Source of the DNA: Jacaranda mimosifolia | Lineage: Eukaryota; Streptophyta; Magnoliopsida; Lamiales; Bignoniaceae | Assembly: GCA_018894105.1 (NCBI GenBank) | Contig: CM032124.1 | Location: 7,239,501 to 7,303,500, forward strand | DNA: 64,000 nt | Reading direction: 5' to 3' | Part shown: one piece after another, positions 39,270-49,914 of the stretch | Numbering within the stretch: the stretch's first letter is position 1 | Layout: each line of letters begins with the position of its first letter | Program-made: the position numbers and the translations under genes | Notes under the pieces: model-generated | Databases searched by the model: none | What the model saw: the letters and a program-made list of their open reading frames with translations, nothing else | Told to the model about the DNA's origin: nothing

Positions 39270-40170
39270 AAGTGTTGCGATCGACGTCGTTAAATCAAAA
39301 TTGGACGCTATAAACACCAAGTTGAGCCTTGTCAAGAAGGCATTGGCTAGTTCCTAAAGCAAACATACATCATTCAAAGTAAAGGTGCTCGATCTCAGAC
39401 CTTTTGGTGGTGAGCGGAGCACTACAGAACTTAAGAATTTCTTGTGAGACATGGAGGCATACTTTAAGACTACAAAAAAGTGCTCAATTCCAAAAGAGTC
39501 TTTATATCAAGCATGTGTTTTCATTGGAGATGCTAAACCTTGGTGACATACTTGTGTGCTGGATGATCTCAGTGTTGTTCATGGTGGAATGACTAGTAGA
39601 AAGCACTCAAAATAGAATTGAAAGCTCATCTACTACCTGGTTACACGTCTTGACTTGCAAGGGAGTCCTTAAGGAACTTGGAAGTATAAAGGGATGATGT
39701 TGGAGTACGTCAAGGAATTTAGTTATCAGCTACTTGACGTAAAGGATATGTCTGAGGAGGATAAATTGTTCAACTTTATGATAGGTTTGCAACCTTGGGC
39801 ACAAGCCGAGCAACGGTGACAAAGTGTTAAGGACGTGCAGGCTCTTGTCGCTACTGCTGATTGATTATTGGACTATAGCGTTGTTGATACCTTAAAGTCA
39901 TCTAATCTAAAAATATAAGGGTGGGGAAGGACAAGCGAAAGGGAAAAAAAAGCTATTCTGTCAAAAGGGAAAGAAGGAAGTATGGTGATCTCCATCTCCA
40001 GCACGAGCTTGGTGGATGACAAGGCCAAGAAGGGTTGTTACCTTTAAGGGGATAGATACCTGATGTGAGCTTGCCGCAAGCCAGAAAAGGTTGGATGCCT
40101 TAGTGGTAGGGATGAAAGCTAAAGAGGAATGTGTAGCCAAAAATGTGGGTTCTTTGTAGTTGTTAAGTAG
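39270..40170 (+). pseudogene. Gag remnant of the retrotransposon
   Basis: Broken frames read like a plant retrotransposon gag: RPFGGERSTTELKNFL followed by a stop and DMEAYFKTTKKC, then EYVKEFSYQLLDVKDMSEED, KLFNFMIGLQPWAQAEQR followed by a stop, and VKDVQALVATAD. A zinc-knuckle-like CYL-GDR---ACRKPEKV segment near 40038-40095 has stops in place of Cys and other residues. At least seven in-frame stops and frame changes make it nonfunctional. Confidence 0.7.
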
Positions 40171-41130
40171 ATTGCAAGTTGTTGGAGATTTAGGGGCGTA
40201 GCCTTGAGCTCCATCTCAATCAACAAATTTAGAAATATGGGGCGGTAGTCAATCAAGGGTAGATCAACATTTGTTGTGAATTGGTCCTTGGCATGAGTGA
40301 TTGAGGAAAAGATTGACCTATTTAACGGCTTCAAATATATACTGGGTAACGAGCTCTAATCTCTGTCTTGTTGCAATATGTTCTCATATATAGGTTGCTT
40401 ACTGGATGAGATTTTCCTATTTCATAGAGATGGGCTTGTGCATTATTGAGATTTGAATAGAGTTAGGTAACTCCATGCTAGAATACAGATTATGGTACCT
40501 AACGCATTAATGGAATCCGTTGCCATTGTTGCCAAAAAGTAATTTGCAAAGAAAGTTAAGATAGTTTTTAGGTTAGAATATTCAACTAACCTAAGGTGGA
40601 AGAATGCAGCTAAAACTAAGCTAGAAGAAGGATGGAACACATTGGTGGCAAGAAGGAAATTATGGTCTTCGGCTAGCTTGTTGAAATTCATTGAGGTAAA
40701 TTCCACAAAAGCTCTTTTGATTCTAAGACTATAGCATTGTGCGGATGCAGGTAGTATGCGATTAAGCTCGTGGCTAGAAAAAGATTATTAAGTATTCACA
40801 ACAATGTATCACTAAGCTTGGAAGATAGGAATTCCAAAAAATCGATGCTTACTTGGTGCAACATCAAGATTTTGCAGTGAAAAAAAAGTTAGATGACGAG
40901 GCTTCTATTTTTCTTGTGTTAAACTTTATATGTTGCCAGGACTTGTAATTTACTTGATGGAGCCAGTTAGTTTCAAAGTGGACTTAGAGCTGCATGAATG
41001 AATGGGGATAACATAAAGTGTTATAATGTGTGCTAATGTTGTCTTTTAGAATTACAAGGTTGAGTAGGGTGTGGTTGGATAGAGTAACCTTAGTCAAATG
41101 AAGACGTCAGATTCTTTTGGTAGGGAAGTG

Positions 41131-42252
41131 TGCTACACCCAAAATATTGGCATCAATTTGGTGCAATCATTGCTTGGAGGTGGACCAAGGTAGTATACAT
41201 GGTGATGAAAGGTTCTTTGGTAAGTGTTGGGCAAGAAAAACCAGGCCAACCGTGAAGGTATCAACATAGTGCGACACCAAGTTATATTGTGGGCACTAAA
41301 CAAGGTGTGAGCATGTAGGCCAGGCTGCGTGCACAAACTTTCAGATAAGTTGTAGAAATCTCTAGGGCAATGTGCTAGGTGCTTGCATAGACCGTTAGCA
41401 ATTGGGCGTAGTGGCGTGTGGACAGGAGGCTAGCATGCCCATTTGTGCGAGGTGCAGGACTTTCAGACAGTGCGAGCGAGATTTTTAAGCCCATGCTTGG
41501 GGAACTTGATGGGTACTAGACTTGGGGCACCAAATAGCTGCAAGCATAACTTTTAATCCAATCAACTAAGTTTTGGGATTTTAGGCTTTCTTAGTAAGCT
41601 GATGCGGACAATTGCCTTTGATCTAGTCAAGTAGTTGGGATAAGGTCTAAAATTTCAAAAAATGGTGGCTCTAATCGAACAAGGCCCTAGAAACTAGCAG
41701 AGATGCCCTAAAAAATGTGGGAAAGCAGTTAAACCACTCAGCCAAGTGGTTGTTAAGTAGGCAAGATCATGGGCCATTGCTGATAGTCGGTTGTAGATAC
41801 CATACGAGTAGTGGCAAACTAGATTGAGCCAAATGCTTTGAAACGACAAATAAATAGGTGCCACATGTAACTTACGTTTATCCTAATAGTTGGAGATGTC
41901 AGCTGCATTTTGTACCATAAATAGCCAAGGACCTTACAACTCAAAGCATTGAACAAGCAAAAGTGCATGAGTATTATATGTAGGCTTTAGGAAAAAATTC
42001 GATGTACTATATTACATTGTGAGAACAATACGAGTGCGAAGTTGGGTGTGGCCTGTAAACACTTTATTGCCTTACTTTGTGTAAGTGTGTGCAAAATTTC
42101 GTATATGTGGTTTGCATTCACTCAAACTCTTCTACAATTCTAATAGAAACTGAGCACAAAAAAAGTGCTTGGCATTAGGCTAATTAGTTGGTACACGACA
42201 AGGCTGCACTGTTGGTGAAAAGTTACATAGAATCGAATGTTTCTCGGTGGCA
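41131..42252 (+). repeat. 3' LTR of the degraded retrotransposon
   Basis: Same start and related sequence as 37899-39028; ends GGTGGCA directly before the GCTTC flank. Confidence 0.85.
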
Positions 42253-42257
42253 GCTTC

Positions 42258-42961
42258 CATTGAGAAACATGACATATTGTAACAAGAAATAACAATTTGG
42301 TTTAGGAAAACCCTAACAGCCCATTTGCATATGTTTTCATTTTTATTTTTAATATTTTTAAAAATTAATTATAATTTTTAAAATAAAAATGAGATCATAT
42401 TTAAATATTTATTTAAAAATAATAATTAAGATCCATATAAAATTAAAAAATTTAGAAATTTATTACTTTTTATGCCTAAAAATGTGTTTTTTTTAAAAAT
42501 ATATATTAATTATTTTTAAATAACAGTAGATAGTTTATATCAAATTGAATTTAAAATTAAAAATACAAATAAGTGATGTTTTTAATAAATTTAGAGAAAC
42601 TATAAATAGGGCCAAAAATAAAAGGGCCCAAAGATCCGGTTTGTTCAAATCTATTAACGACATTTAACATCCGACGTTCGACCCAGTACAGAAATCGCAA
42701 AACTATTTGAGAAAATTGCCAAAGGCCCAAAGAGGAGGCGGTGCCGCCCCGAATAATATGACCCGAATGCGTACCCGTTTTCGGTTCTTCCCTTTCACTG
42801 TATAAGCTTCCTGCTTCCTCAAATCTTCAATTTCTTATTAATAATGAAGTAAAACTGTAAACAGCTGTCGCGTTCTCGTACTCTTGGCTGTTTCTGTTCG
42901 CGGGTTTTGATTAGGGTTTAGTGTTTTCCTTTTTCTTTTCTTTGTTTCTTTTGTGGTAGCA
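42258..42961 (+). promoter_or_regulatory. 5' flank of the Tim17/22/23-family gene
   Basis: The first ~340 bp are AT-rich filler. From about 42600 the sequence turns promoter-like: site II-type GGGCCCA at about 42627 and GGCCCA at about 42726, then TATAAGC at 42801-42807, about 155 nt before the ATG. Site II motifs are common in plant genes for mitochondrial proteins, which fits the product. Confidence 0.5.
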
Positions 42962-44489
42962 ATGGAAGCGCCTGAAAAACAAGAAGATACAGTCGACACT
43001 GTAAGTCTCTCTGTCTTTCTCTCTATGGATGTGTATGAATAAGTTTATGTAGATTATATGTATAGATGATCTAAAATGATGGTTTTGAGAATTTGATTTT
43101 CTTGCTCATACTGTGAGTTGGTGGATTTTTTGTGCTTATAATCTGAAATCTATTAGTGGCATGGAAGAATGGGTATAGGTTTGATCTTTGATTCTTTTAG
43201 TATGATTAAGTGAATGTCGATGTTGTTTTTCATTGTTACTGTAAGATGATATGAAATAAATCCTAAGGCTCTGATTCTATAGTTGAAGGCACAAGTAAAA
43301 CTAATTAGGATAATTAGTACGCCTTGATGAACTCTTTCAATTTAATGAATTTTGGCTTTAAAGCAGATATACCTTTCCTATGGCCGTGATTTGCATTGAG
43401 AAAGCTTGCATTGTCATCTTGCTGATGAAAAGCCAATGAAATTATTGATGTTCTTGTCTGAAAGTTATATGGCTCTGGTTGATGGGCTAAGATCATTTTC
43501 TATGACAGAGGACTCAAAAACTGGCTGGGACTGTCAACTGGGGTACAGCAACTGTCATTGGAGTATTTGCTGGCATGTTATATGGCGGTAGCAAAGAGGC
43601 CTCTGCATCTGTTGTAAGTATGCATCTGTAAAGTCAGCTTCTCCATTGGTTCCATGAAGTAGATTCTTTTCTTTTCTTTCATTTTCTTTTTCTTTTTTCC
43701 TTTAATAAAAAAAGTGTTCTTAGCCTTCAATTTTGAAAAGAAGTCAATATGAAATTCGGAATCATTTTATTCCAACTGATTCATTTCACATTCCTTCTTA
43801 AGTGAACTTTAATTAGAAACATTAGCTTCTGTTAAAGTACTCATATTCGGAACTTCTCATATTGTGATGTATAACTTTGGCATCTTCAGGAACTGATATG
43901 CTCTTTTTACTGAATAAGTGAGCCAATATTTATGGCCTATTGTACATGCTGGCTGGAAAAATTCAATTAGCTTGCAGGATTAGCCATTCGTTTTTAGAAT
44001 TATTTATTTGTCCATCAGAGGGATAGATAGCCAATTTATCAATTTTGAAAGAACTTTTTATCAACCTCATTCAAATATGAATCTATACGAATCAAAATGT
44101 TATGATTTACAACCCATGTTCTAAGAAATATTTATCATCTAGGAAGAGGGAAAAATGAAGTTTTGTCTAAAGAAATGTGTCAAGAAATTGCAATTTATAG
44201 AAATTTTCATTGAGGACCTAGGTGTAAACGAGTTGAGCCGAGCTTGAATCTAGTAGGCTCAAGCTCAGCTCGTTGGAATAGATGAAGGCTCGACGAATCT
44301 TATCGAGCTTGACTTGATAAGGCTCGTTATAGAGAAGTAGAAAAGCTCAATTCATATAAGCTCGGATGATCTCGAGCTTGAGTTCGTATAGGTTTGGATT
44401 AACTCGAGTTCATTTAGAATCAAAACAAAATCTATAATTATAAAATTTTTAAATAATTTTGTTATATATTTTTCTAAAAATAAAAAACC

Positions 44490-44521
<32 letters not shown>

Positions 44522-46674
44522 TACTTATCTTTATAAATTTTATTATATGGGCCTAGATTATAATTATATATGTGTGTGTATATATGTACATATATAATAA
44601 AAAAACTTGTTTAGACTTGTGAGTTTTTCGATTTGAATATTATTGAACTCGGCTTGGCTCGTTTGACTGATGAGCTCGATCTCAACTTGCTCAGGCTTGA
44701 AAAGATCGAGCTAAATACAAGCTTTCATTGAGCCGAGCACAAACTATTTGCGAATCGTCTCATCTTATTTACACCCCTAATTGAGATAGCTCCTTTTCAA
44801 CTATTTAGATGTTTTTGTCTTAGCTTGGGTTAGCCCTTTGGGCCAATAAAAAACAAAGCCTATAATTATGTAAATTAATTGCCCATATCGTGAGTCTTGC
44901 TTGTGGCTCTCACCTGTTAGTATTGTGTTTGGGCCTTCAATTGTCATTTCATATTTTTGATTAATAGTTATGGTTGTATCTCCTTTTGGTTAACATGATT
45001 GTTCTATGACCTTTTGAGCTTTCACTCCTAGAATGTTTGCACATTGAGCACTCTATGTTCAGTTAATGATGGAATTACATGTAATAATTGAATCCTGAAA
45101 CTTTAATTTCGAAAATCAAACCAAACTACGATGCATGCTAATAAGCTATAACCTTTTTTCCTTTAGTTAATAGATTGCTCATGATGAACTCATGATATGG
45201 TCAATTTTAAAAGTCAAGATCAACCTTGCTAATTTCATTAGTTTTATTTTGTTTTTTTGGGTTTGTGCACAGCACACTAGTTAATGCTTGAGATCTTCTT
45301 CTTCTTCTTCTTCTTCTTCTTTCATAGCACACAAAAACACACACTTTTTGATACTTGAGATCTTGTTAGTGGATTAATTTTTTCCTGATTGCTTCTTCTT
45401 CCCTTCTCTCTCTCTCTCTCTCTCTTTAATGATAAATTTTAAATATTCATGGAAGGCTTTTTTGAGGGAGAACATCTGTTTTGCAGAGCAAGGACGCAGA
45501 AGTAATGCTGAAGCTTGGAAGCACCCCAGATAAGCGTGAACAGTATCGACTTATGAGAGATGCGATGGAGAAAAGATTTATCCGGGTAACTCGTGGTTCT
45601 ATAGTTGGTGGAATTCGCCTTGGAATGTTTACTGCTGCCTTTTATGGTCTGCAGAATCTGCTTGCTGAAAAACGAGATGTATATGATGTTTATAATGTAG
45701 TCGGAGCTGGTTCTGCTACTGCTGCTTCATTTGGTTTAATCTGTAAGTAGGCAAATTTATTGAGGTACAGTTTCAGTATGCTTTTCACCTATTTGACAGA
45801 TAGTATTATTTCTTATTTTTCATTTTTCCGTTGATGTTTGCAGTGCCAGGTTCAGTTCGTTGGCGTGTAAGGAATGCAATGTTGGGTTCGGTTTTGGGTG
45901 CAGCAATCTGCTTCCCTCTTGGTAAAATATTCATCCAATTAACAAGCTATCTACCATTGTACAATGTTTCATATTTATTACCTTTTTCTTACGTCTTATT
46001 GTTAAAGCAGTAACCAAATATCATATTACTACAAATGAACTGTGCCAAAGATTGAGCCTATCTGATGACCTCTTGTCGGCAGTCATGATCTTTCTCAAGC
46101 ATTTCAGTGATTCCATAAGTCTGCGCTCAATCTTTTCTTTTTCTTTGGGTAAAATTTGGAAAAATTACCAAGTGATATGTTTATGAAATTAAAAACAAGT
46201 TCGCATTGCTCAATGAATTTGAGTTGAAGTTACTCTTTCTTCCCTGACACACTTCTTTTCCTTAAATATATGATTTTTTTCTCTCTCTCTCTCTCTCTCT
46301 AGAATTTCTAATCTATCTAAGTCCATGTATATGGTTGTATTATCGGACTTCTTGAACGAATCCTATTGATAATTTTTACCACAACTTTACAGAAGACTGA
46401 ATTTCATTTCCACAAGTTGAAGTTGAGAGGACAAAAAATAGGAAAAAAATAGATCAGGATCAGACAACTGCATTGATAAATTTGAACCCTGAATACAGCA
46501 AATCAGGAATGATATTAATATAAGTGTTCCCTTTCAGGTTGGCTTCATTTGAAGCTTGTAGAGAAAGCAAATGAAGGGAAATTGTCTACTACATCTGAAG
46601 GTCATGATACTGTGGAAACAAAAGGTGGTATTGGTGCTGCAGTTGACAGGCTTGAAGGAAACTTAAACAAATAG
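42962..46674 (+). CDS. Tim17/Tim22/Tim23-family mitochondrial membrane protein (possibly TIMMDC1-like)
   Basis: Five exons, 42962-43000, 43509-43613, 45487-45742, 45844-45921 and 46538-46674, join in frame to 204 residues. The body carries glycine-rich hydrophobic helices typical of the Tim17/22/23 fold: NWGTATVIGVFAGMLYGG (about 23-40), GSIVGGIRLGMFTAAFYG (85-102), NVVGAGSATAASFGLI (118-133) and LGSVLGAAICFPLGWLHLKL (about 147-166). A charged linker KREQYRLMRDAMEKRFIRVT precedes the second helix. The C-terminus is hydrophilic. Members are import channels, preprotein/amino-acid transporters or complex I assembly factors; this one looks most like the plant TIMMDC1-like branch, but that sub-assignment is from memory. 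Intron 2 holds a hAT-type MITE. Confidence 0.88.
44219..44779. mobile_element. hAT-type MITE, 'TAGAGGTGTAAA' family, copy 3, inside an intron
   Basis: Ends TAGGTGTAAACGAG and, inverted, TAGGGGTGTAAATAAGATG. Body has the family phrases 'gagctcgat' and 'gcttgaactcg'-like segments, in reverse order relative to the copy at 7623. Flanking ATTGAGGA / ATTGAGAT may be a degraded 8-bp TSD. Contains an (ATT)n run at about 44490-44520. Lies in intron 2 of the Tim17/22/23-family gene. Confidence 0.75.
45297..45321. repeat. (CTT)n microsatellite in intron
   Basis: About eight CTT units, followed at about 45407-45425 by a (CT)n run; both lie upstream of the exon 3 acceptor. Confidence 0.8.
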
Positions 46675-46971
46675 GGGACTTGAGCCACGACATCCAGTCT
46701 CAGCATGGAAGTATTCACAAGGGCTGAAGCAGGGGTGGGGCGTACATGTGGATAATTTTCTCATAAGCGAGGTTGCAATTTTTGACTGTATATTGTTCCT
46801 TTTTCGGCTGATTAAGATGGGGAAGAGTTTTTGATATATACAACTTAATAATGCTAAACCAGAATGTGTTGTATTTTGAATGCTAGCTTTATATTTGAGA
46901 TTAAAAAGTATACTGTGGGAGACTATGGACAGTTGATGAGTCTCCAGTGGTCGGTGAAATTTCACTTAATT
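46675..46971 (+). other. 3' UTR and flank of the Tim17/22/23-family gene
   Basis: Follows the TAG at 46672-46674; no coding sequence. Confidence 0.5.
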
Positions 46972-46972
46972 A

Positions 46973-47277
46973 GGGCCCGTTTGGTTTTATTTCCACTCAC
47001 TTTTTCATTTTCTACTATTTCAAAGATGAAAACTATCACTTTTTAGAAATTTTTACCCAATATCATTTTTATTTTCATTTTCAGAACAAATTCTTCAATA
47101 ATTTATATATATTTTCTCAATAATTTATATATTTTCTTTCTATAATTTATTAAAACCAATATAATGATTACATTTCCAGCATTTCATTTAAATGCAAATT
47201 CATTTTCAACTCACTTCTACTAATTATCTTTTCAAATTTTAGAAATAATGAAAATGAAAATAAAATCAAACAAATCT
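46973..47277. mobile_element. MITE, 'GCCCGTTTGG' family, copy 3
   Basis: Starts GGGCCCGTTTGGTTTTATTT and ends with inverted GAAAATAAAATCAAACAAAT. Preceded by TTA. Same body phrases as the copies at 5147 and 17643. Sits just beyond the Tim-family gene and could supply its 3' end. Confidence 0.65.
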
Positions 47278-47709
47278 GTGAGTGTGTGTGTGTGTGGCTC
47301 TTTCCCTTTCTAATTCTTTTGCAACCTTGTATTTGACTATATAATATTTTGTCTGAAAATCTTGATGATCTTGAGAATTCACGCAAGCTGATGTTACTTC
47401 CAATATAAGAAGGGTAAGGGAGAAAAAGAGGCAAATGCGAGAAAAAGAAGCAGAGTTTCAACTCTTCTGGAGTTGACCATAATTTGTCAAATCACTTTGA
47501 AGACCTCTGGGTTGGATTACATGTGCCTCTTCCTTCCATTTAAGACATACAACGAATGACAACAAATCTCTTTACAATTTTTTTCCTCAGGGGCTTTTCC
47601 ACAGCTGATGCTTTGCAGTCAGTCTCTCACTTTCGCCTCATTTGGGGGGCTCATCTGCTTGCTGGCCATTGTCTTTGCAGTCAGCCCCCTCAAAGACTAA
47701 ATCACAAAT
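47278..47709. other. Intergenic spacer / 3' UTR of the minus-strand gene
   Basis: Short (GT)n at 47280-47296; no gene seen. The right part probably belongs to the 3' UTR of the gene ending at 47710. Confidence 0.5.
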
Positions 47710-49914
47710 CTAAATTCTTCTTTTGATTAAGTTACACCATTTTTCAATTAATTCTGATTCATCAGGATCCACTCTTGCTGATCTATGCCGCTGAAGGATT
47801 TCAAGAATTTCTTCGGTTTCACCCAACAGGACAGCTGCTCGACGTACACTTTTCTCCTTGTCTTTCAAGCTTTTGCAATGGCACTTCATGATTATAACAC
47901 GCATTAAGTTGGTAAGACAAGCTGCCATTATATTTGCAATCATATTGCACAACTCTTCAAACAATCCCTCATCCGTTTGGAGGCGATCATCTTCATGTGC
48001 TATCAAAAGCCTCTGGCAGATCCTGTACATTGAGTTGGCAGCTATAACTTTTACAGGCCAATTGATAGGATTTTCCATCAGGAAATCCTTCGCCTCGCTC
48101 TTGAAATCCATAATGGTCCTCTCGGCTTTGGTTGAGAGCTCCTGTAGCGTCTCCTTGGAGTTTTTGCCTTTGAGAGAGGTTTCGTGGAGATCTTTGTCCT
48201 GCCATTTGAGGTATAGTTCAACTCCTACCCATATTACGTCTGCTGCATTTCTGCTGCTTGTTAATTTCCTTGATTTGTCCAGGCTTTTCTCGATGAGTTT
48301 CACATAGAAGAGGCCTTCGTTCACGCTCTGGAGTAGCCACTTTACTTTCTGCTTTGGGGTGTTGGGAAGTGCAATGGCGATACTTGTGAGTGTCACCAGA
48401 GGCAAAGACCAGCAGCCAGGAGGTTCCTTAGAATGCAGGCTTGGGACTTGGTTTCTGTTGATTTCCCTCAGCCCTCTGAAGTTGCCGATTTTGTGAAGAA
48501 GGCTTATCAGGTTCTCGGGCTGCTGTTCTTTTCCTGTCTGAATAAGCTTTTCTACTTCATTGCAAATGTTTATTTGGATATTTTGTGGTAGTGCTGCTTC
48601 ACCTTCAAGTAGCAGAACATAACGGCTAAGATCTTGCTCCCGTTGAAGTTCTGATTCTGATTCTGATTCGGGAATCCCATGAACACGTGATGGACCGGAG
48701 CTGAATACATTCTTCAACGTTTTGATGAAATGGATACATGAGAAGAGTGGACTTGCAAAGCAGAAAGATATAACAAACCGAACTCCTTTGTTAAACAGAA
48801 CAATCAAAATCTGAACTCTAACTAGGAAACTCAGAATTAGTCCTTTTGTGTTCTGGAGGATTTTTCTCCACTTGCGGTCTCTAATCTGCAAAGGTAAAGA
48901 GCTCTCCTTCCACTCCATCAACCTCTGCGTCCAGTAAGCATCGATTTTGAATTCATCCTTGAAACTATTATTGCCCTTTTCCAAGCATTTGAACCTGATA
49001 GCAGTGAAACATCTGCAAGCAGGGGCAATAGTTCCCACTGCTATCCCAAGATTCTGGGCAAGAACAATCCATTTAATAGACCATCCGTATTTTGAAGCCG
49101 TCATATTGATCTTTTTGCAGTCCATCACCATTCGGATCTCAGCTTGTACTAAAACGACAGCAGTCAGCAGACAGACGACACCCGAAGCAGTGCACGTTAC
49201 AGAACGGGCAATCACAAACTGTGGGCTGCTAGTTTCTGCCATCACCCAATATTTCTTAATCATTAGTCTTAATTTCTCAGACATAAAACTTCCCTCTTCC
49301 ATAGACTCCAACATTTGTTCATCAGAGGCCATTTTTAACATCTCATGGTATTTTATTCCCAGGTATCTTTTTGTTGCAGGCACCATTACAGCTGAAGAAG
49401 TCATCATAATAAGCAAAAGGAGCATAAAAAGAGCTGCTGCAATCTCTTCAGGAAACATTTTTCTACCACCAAGAAACTGTCTCATTTGGATGATTTGTAC
49501 ACAGACATTCACAATGACAGTGACCACAAGAATAGCTAAAGCAGTTACATTCATTAGAATGTCTTTATCATCCATTGATCCCAAACATGTCATAAAATTT
49601 CCAACAGCAGTTGTCATGAAAATCATGCTGCTAACCTTTGCAAGCCGATCCGTGACAGCATACATTCTTGTAGTAAGATCCACGGGCAGCTTCATAGCCA
49701 CGGCTAATAAGGTTAAGGACGTGGCGTTGAGGGAAAAGAATTTACTTGGGAACCAATATTTCTTTCTTCGGAATCCATTGAAAGTATCGGCCGCCATCGC
49801 AAGTGTGCAGATCAGAGAGGCTGCAGCAACATACATGCCTATCCAAGGCATTGGTGCCTCAAGGTGCTTCTCGACATCTGCAGAAAAGGACTCCTCCCAC
49901 TCATCCCCTGACAT
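47710..49914 (-). CDS. Unnamed plant multi-pass membrane protein, tandem paralogue 1
   Basis: Single exon, 734 residues from the ATG at 49914. An upstream in-frame ATG at 49998 was not used because the paralogue's start aligns with this one. The N-terminal half has hydrophobic segments near 22-44, 60-78, 94-112, 120-142, 158-178, 242-264 and 280-302, with blocks shared almost unchanged with the paralogue: LTLLAVAMKLPVDLTTRMYA, VTDRLAKVSS and KKYWVMAETSSPQFVIARSV. The C-terminal half (about 440-734) is soluble and probably helical, with WQDKDLHETSLKGKN, NPINWPVKVIAANSMYRICQ and RRAAVLLGETEEILEILQRH. I recognise no named domain; it resembles uncharacterised plant proteins that occur as tandem intronless copies. 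Function unknown. The large open frame on the opposite strand is its shadow. Confidence 0.88.
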   Translation of the reverse strand: MSGDEWEESFSADVEKHLEAPMPWIGMYVAAASLICTLAMAADTFNGFRRKKYWFPSKFFSLNATSLTLLAVAMKLPVDLTTRMYAVTDRLAKVSSMIFMTTAVGNFMTCLGSMDDKDILMNVTALAILVVTVIVNVCVQIIQMRQFLGGRKMFPEEIAAALFMLLLLIMMTSSAVMVPATKRYLGIKYHEMLKMASDEQMLESMEEGSFMSEKLRLMIKKYWVMAETSSPQFVIARSVTCTASGVVCLLTAVVLVQAEIRMVMDCKKINMTASKYGWSIKWIVLAQNLGIAVGTIAPACRCFTAIRFKCLEKGNNSFKDEFKIDAYWTQRLMEWKESSLPLQIRDRKWRKILQNTKGLILSFLVRVQILIVLFNKGVRFVISFCFASPLFSCIHFIKTLKNVFSSGPSRVHGIPESESESELQREQDLSRYVLLLEGEAALPQNIQINICNEVEKLIQTGKEQQPENLISLLHKIGNFRGLREINRNQVPSLHSKEPPGCWSLPLVTLTSIAIALPNTPKQKVKWLLQSVNEGLFYVKLIEKSLDKSRKLTSSRNAADVIWVGVELYLKWQDKDLHETSLKGKNSKETLQELSTKAERTIMDFKSEAKDFLMENPINWPVKVIAANSMYRICQRLLIAHEDDRLQTDEGLFEELCNMIANIMAACLTNLMRVIIMKCHCKSLKDKEKSVRRAAVLLGETEEILEILQRHRSARVDPDESELIEKWCNLIKRRI

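Larger units (their letters stand above)
37899..42252 (+). mobile_element. Degraded LTR retrotransposon lacking pol
   Basis: Left LTR 37899-39028 and right LTR 41131-42252 both begin TGCTACACCCAAAA and end CA, and share long diverged stretches such as 'aagtgttgggcaaga' and 'caacaccaagtta'. Flanks GCTTT (37894-37898) and GCTTC (42253-42257) fit a 5-bp TSD with one change. After the left LTR comes AGTGGTACTAAATCCTGGAGCC-like sequence (39029 on), resembling a tRNA-Met primer-binding site. A purine-rich GGTAGGGAAG lies just before the right LTR. The 2.1-kb interior holds gag debris and no recognisable reverse transcriptase or integrase. LTR divergence looks substantial, so the copy is old. Confidence 0.88.
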
